A stretch of DNA of 64,000 nucleotides from positions 3,782,001 through 3,846,000 of the forward strand of contig NZ_CP114287.1 of NCBI RefSeq assembly GCF_027111295.1, given 5' to 3'. Below, piece by piece: positions 62,935-64,000 of this stretch. A model generated the notes under the pieces. The model worked only from the letters and a program-made list of their open reading frames with translations, ran no database searches and was not told the DNA's origin. The position numbers were made by a program, and so were the translations under genes. Source of the stretch: Flavobacterium gelatinilyticum (GTDB lineage Bacteria; Bacteroidota; Bacteroidia; Flavobacteriales; Flavobacteriaceae). How positions within the stretch are numbered: position 1 is the first letter of the stretch; each line of letters opens with the position of its first letter.

Positions 62935-63681
62935 ATGAAACTTACATTAAAAATATGGCGTCAAAAAAACGCCCAAGATAAAGGAGGGATTGTAGAATAT
63001 CCTATCGACGGAATCGAACCGGATATGTCTTTCCTTGAAATGTTAGATGTTCTTAACGAAGATCTAATTAACAAAGGAGATGAGCCTGTAGCATTTGATC
63101 ACGATTGTCGTGAAGGAATCTGCGGAATGTGTTCTTTATTCATTAATGGTGAAGCACACGGACCAGACAGAGGTGTTACAACTTGTCAGTTACACATGCG
63201 TATGTTTAAAGATGGTGATACCATTTTTATCGAGCCATTTAGAGCAAAAGCTTTCCCGGTAATTAAAGATTTAGTTGTTGACAGAAGTTCTTTTGACAGA
63301 ATTCAACACGCAGGAGGATTTATCTCTGTAAATACTTCAGGAAATACAATCGATGCTAATACTATTCCAGTTCCAAAAGACGATGCAGATAAATCATTTG
63401 ATGCGGCTGCTTGTATTGGATGCGGAGCTTGTGTGGCAACTTGTAAAAACTCTTCAGCAATGTTATTCGTTGCTGCAAAAGTTTCTCAATACGCCTTATT
63501 GCCGCAAGGTAAAGTTGAAGCAACTGATCGTGTATTAAACATGGTTCACCAAATGGATTTGGAAGGTTTTGGAAACTGTACCAATACAGGAGCATGCGAA
63601 ATTGAATGTCCAAAAGGAATTTCATTAGAAAATATTGCACGTATGAACCGTGAGTATTTAGCAGCAAGCTTGAAAGGCTAA
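62935..63681 (+). CDS. sdhB: succinate dehydrogenase iron-sulfur subunit
   Basis: 248 residues. The [2Fe-2S] motif is [18 protein letters not shown] with the last Cys in TTCQLHM. The [4Fe-4S] and [3Fe-4S] motifs are [14 protein letters not shown] and [15 protein letters not shown]. It carries electrons from SdhA to the hemes of SdhC. A strong terminator follows. Confidence 0.96.
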   Translation: MKLTLKIWRQKNAQDKGGIVEYPIDGIEPDMSFLEMLDVLNEDLINKGDEPVAFDHDCREGICGMCSLFINGEAHGPDRGVTTCQLHMRMFKDGDTIFIEPFRAKAFPVIKDLVVDRSSFDRIQHAGGFISVNTSGNTIDANTIPVPKDDADKSFDAAACIGCGACVATCKNSSAMLFVAAKVSQYALLPQGKVEATDRVLNMVHQMDLEGFGNCTNTGACEIECPKGISLENIARMNREYLAASLKG

Positions 63682-63706
63682 AAAAAGAGTACAATTTAGT
63701 ATATTT

Positions 63707-63742
63707 AAAAAACGCATCAGCCATTGGTTGATGCGTTTTTTT
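63707..63742 (+). terminator. terminator of sdhCAB
   Basis: AAAA...CGCATCA (63707-63719) pairs with TGATGCG...TTTT (63729-63741), then more T. Confidence 0.88.
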
Positions 63743-63788
63743 GTACTACTTTTATCACTAAATAATAACCAAAAAACAAAAATATTTA

Positions 63789-64000
63789 ATGAAAAGAATT
63801 TTACTTTTTGCAATGCTTGCGTTAAGCATTCAAAATTTTGCTCAGGTTGCCGTTACCTCTTCTGATCGTGGAGCAAACGATGAATTTAAGAAAGGAGAAC
63901 TGGAAAAATTTAAAAGCACTACAACTGTTTTTATACTTCCGGAATTAAATACAAAAGAAGAATATGAAAAAATCTTAAAAGATGTCTGGACTGTAACTCC
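63789..64000 (+). CDS. partial secreted protein of unknown function
   Basis: Starts at ATG 63789 and runs off the right edge. The first 19 residues are a signal peptide (MKRILLFAMLALSIQNFAQ), followed by VAVTSSDRGANDEFKKGELE and an ILPELNTKEEYEKIL segment. No family can be assigned from this fragment. Clear of the sdhB terminator, so a separate transcript. Confidence 0.6.
   Translation, partial: MKRILLFAMLALSIQNFAQVAVTSSDRGANDEFKKGELEKFKSTTTVFILPELNTKEEYEKILKDVWTVT

Noticed and set aside
1-64000. tRNA, rRNA, CRISPR or insertion sequence
   Set aside because: I looked for cloverleaf TTCGA-loops with CCA ends, repeat-spacer arrays and transposase motifs (DDE, HUH, serine recombinase) and found none.

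Overview
The window is chromosomal DNA of a Flavobacterium-like member of the Bacteroidota. The signs are: AT-rich sequence with dense ATG-started genes on both strands; promoter boxes of the TAnnTTTG type instead of E. coli -10 boxes; a type IX secretion component (PorZ); a SusC/SusD pair with an ECF sigma/FecR pair; a complete Bat (aerotolerance-type) operon; a Bacteroidota-type three-subunit succinate dehydrogenase; and an HMG-CoA synthase of the mevalonate pathway. No rRNA, tRNA, CRISPR array, prophage or complete insertion sequence was found.

Layout. 0.4-11.8 kb: a YfbK-like von Willebrand lipoprotein converges on a long leftward Bat operon, read as moxR, DUF58, a two-TM BatD-like protein, batA, batB, batC, batD, batE. 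A frameshifted four-helix-bundle gene sits inside the operon between 19-bp inverted repeats. 12-19.7 kb: metabolic and unassigned genes (aldo/keto reductase, SDR, AlbA_2-type protein, DUF3298 lipoprotein, cystathionine gamma-synthase/lyase, outer-membrane protein, NADP-glutamate dehydrogenase). 19.8-27 kb: porZ, recO (TTG start), a PQQ-type beta-propeller and a large secreted protein of unknown role. 27-33 kb: ileS, a DksA-like regulator and lspA, interrupted by a roadblock/LC7 gene pair and a 68-residue protein. 33-42 kb: AddA- and AddB-like helicase-nuclease subunits, separated by kbl and an abundant-type OmpA protein. 42.4-43.6 kb: a second roadblock pair beside another very small gene. 43.6-51.7 kb: alpha/beta hydrolase, ECF sigma, FecR, SusC, SusD. 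51.9-54.3 kb: unknown gene, ferritin, aminopeptidase P. 54.5-58.3 kb: a patch of small poorly conserved genes bracketed by related dispersed repeats. 58.4-64 kb: HMG-CoA synthase, sdhCAB and the start of a secreted protein.

How genes work together. The MoxR ATPase, DUF58 protein and the vWA proteins BatA/BatB with TPR proteins BatC/BatE probably form an envelope-associated assembly. AddA with AddB, plus RecO, serve recombinational repair. The sigma factor, FecR and the STN-domain SusC form a trans-envelope sensing circuit for an unidentified nutrient. SdhC/A/B make respiratory complex II.

The most unusual feature is a roadblock/LC7 two-gene cassette present twice, 11 kb apart and in opposite orientations, each copy facing a tiny lysine-rich gene whose product ends in a similar KG(I/F)FK-I tail, with no MglA-type GTPase nearby. 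Other notable items are several intergenic hairpins built from repeated short words, a near-perfect 106-bp foldback element, a LacI-type palindrome at gdhA, a triple TATACGTA array upstream of sdhCAB, and two genes that seem to start at TTG. All calls come from reading the sequence; no database search was run.
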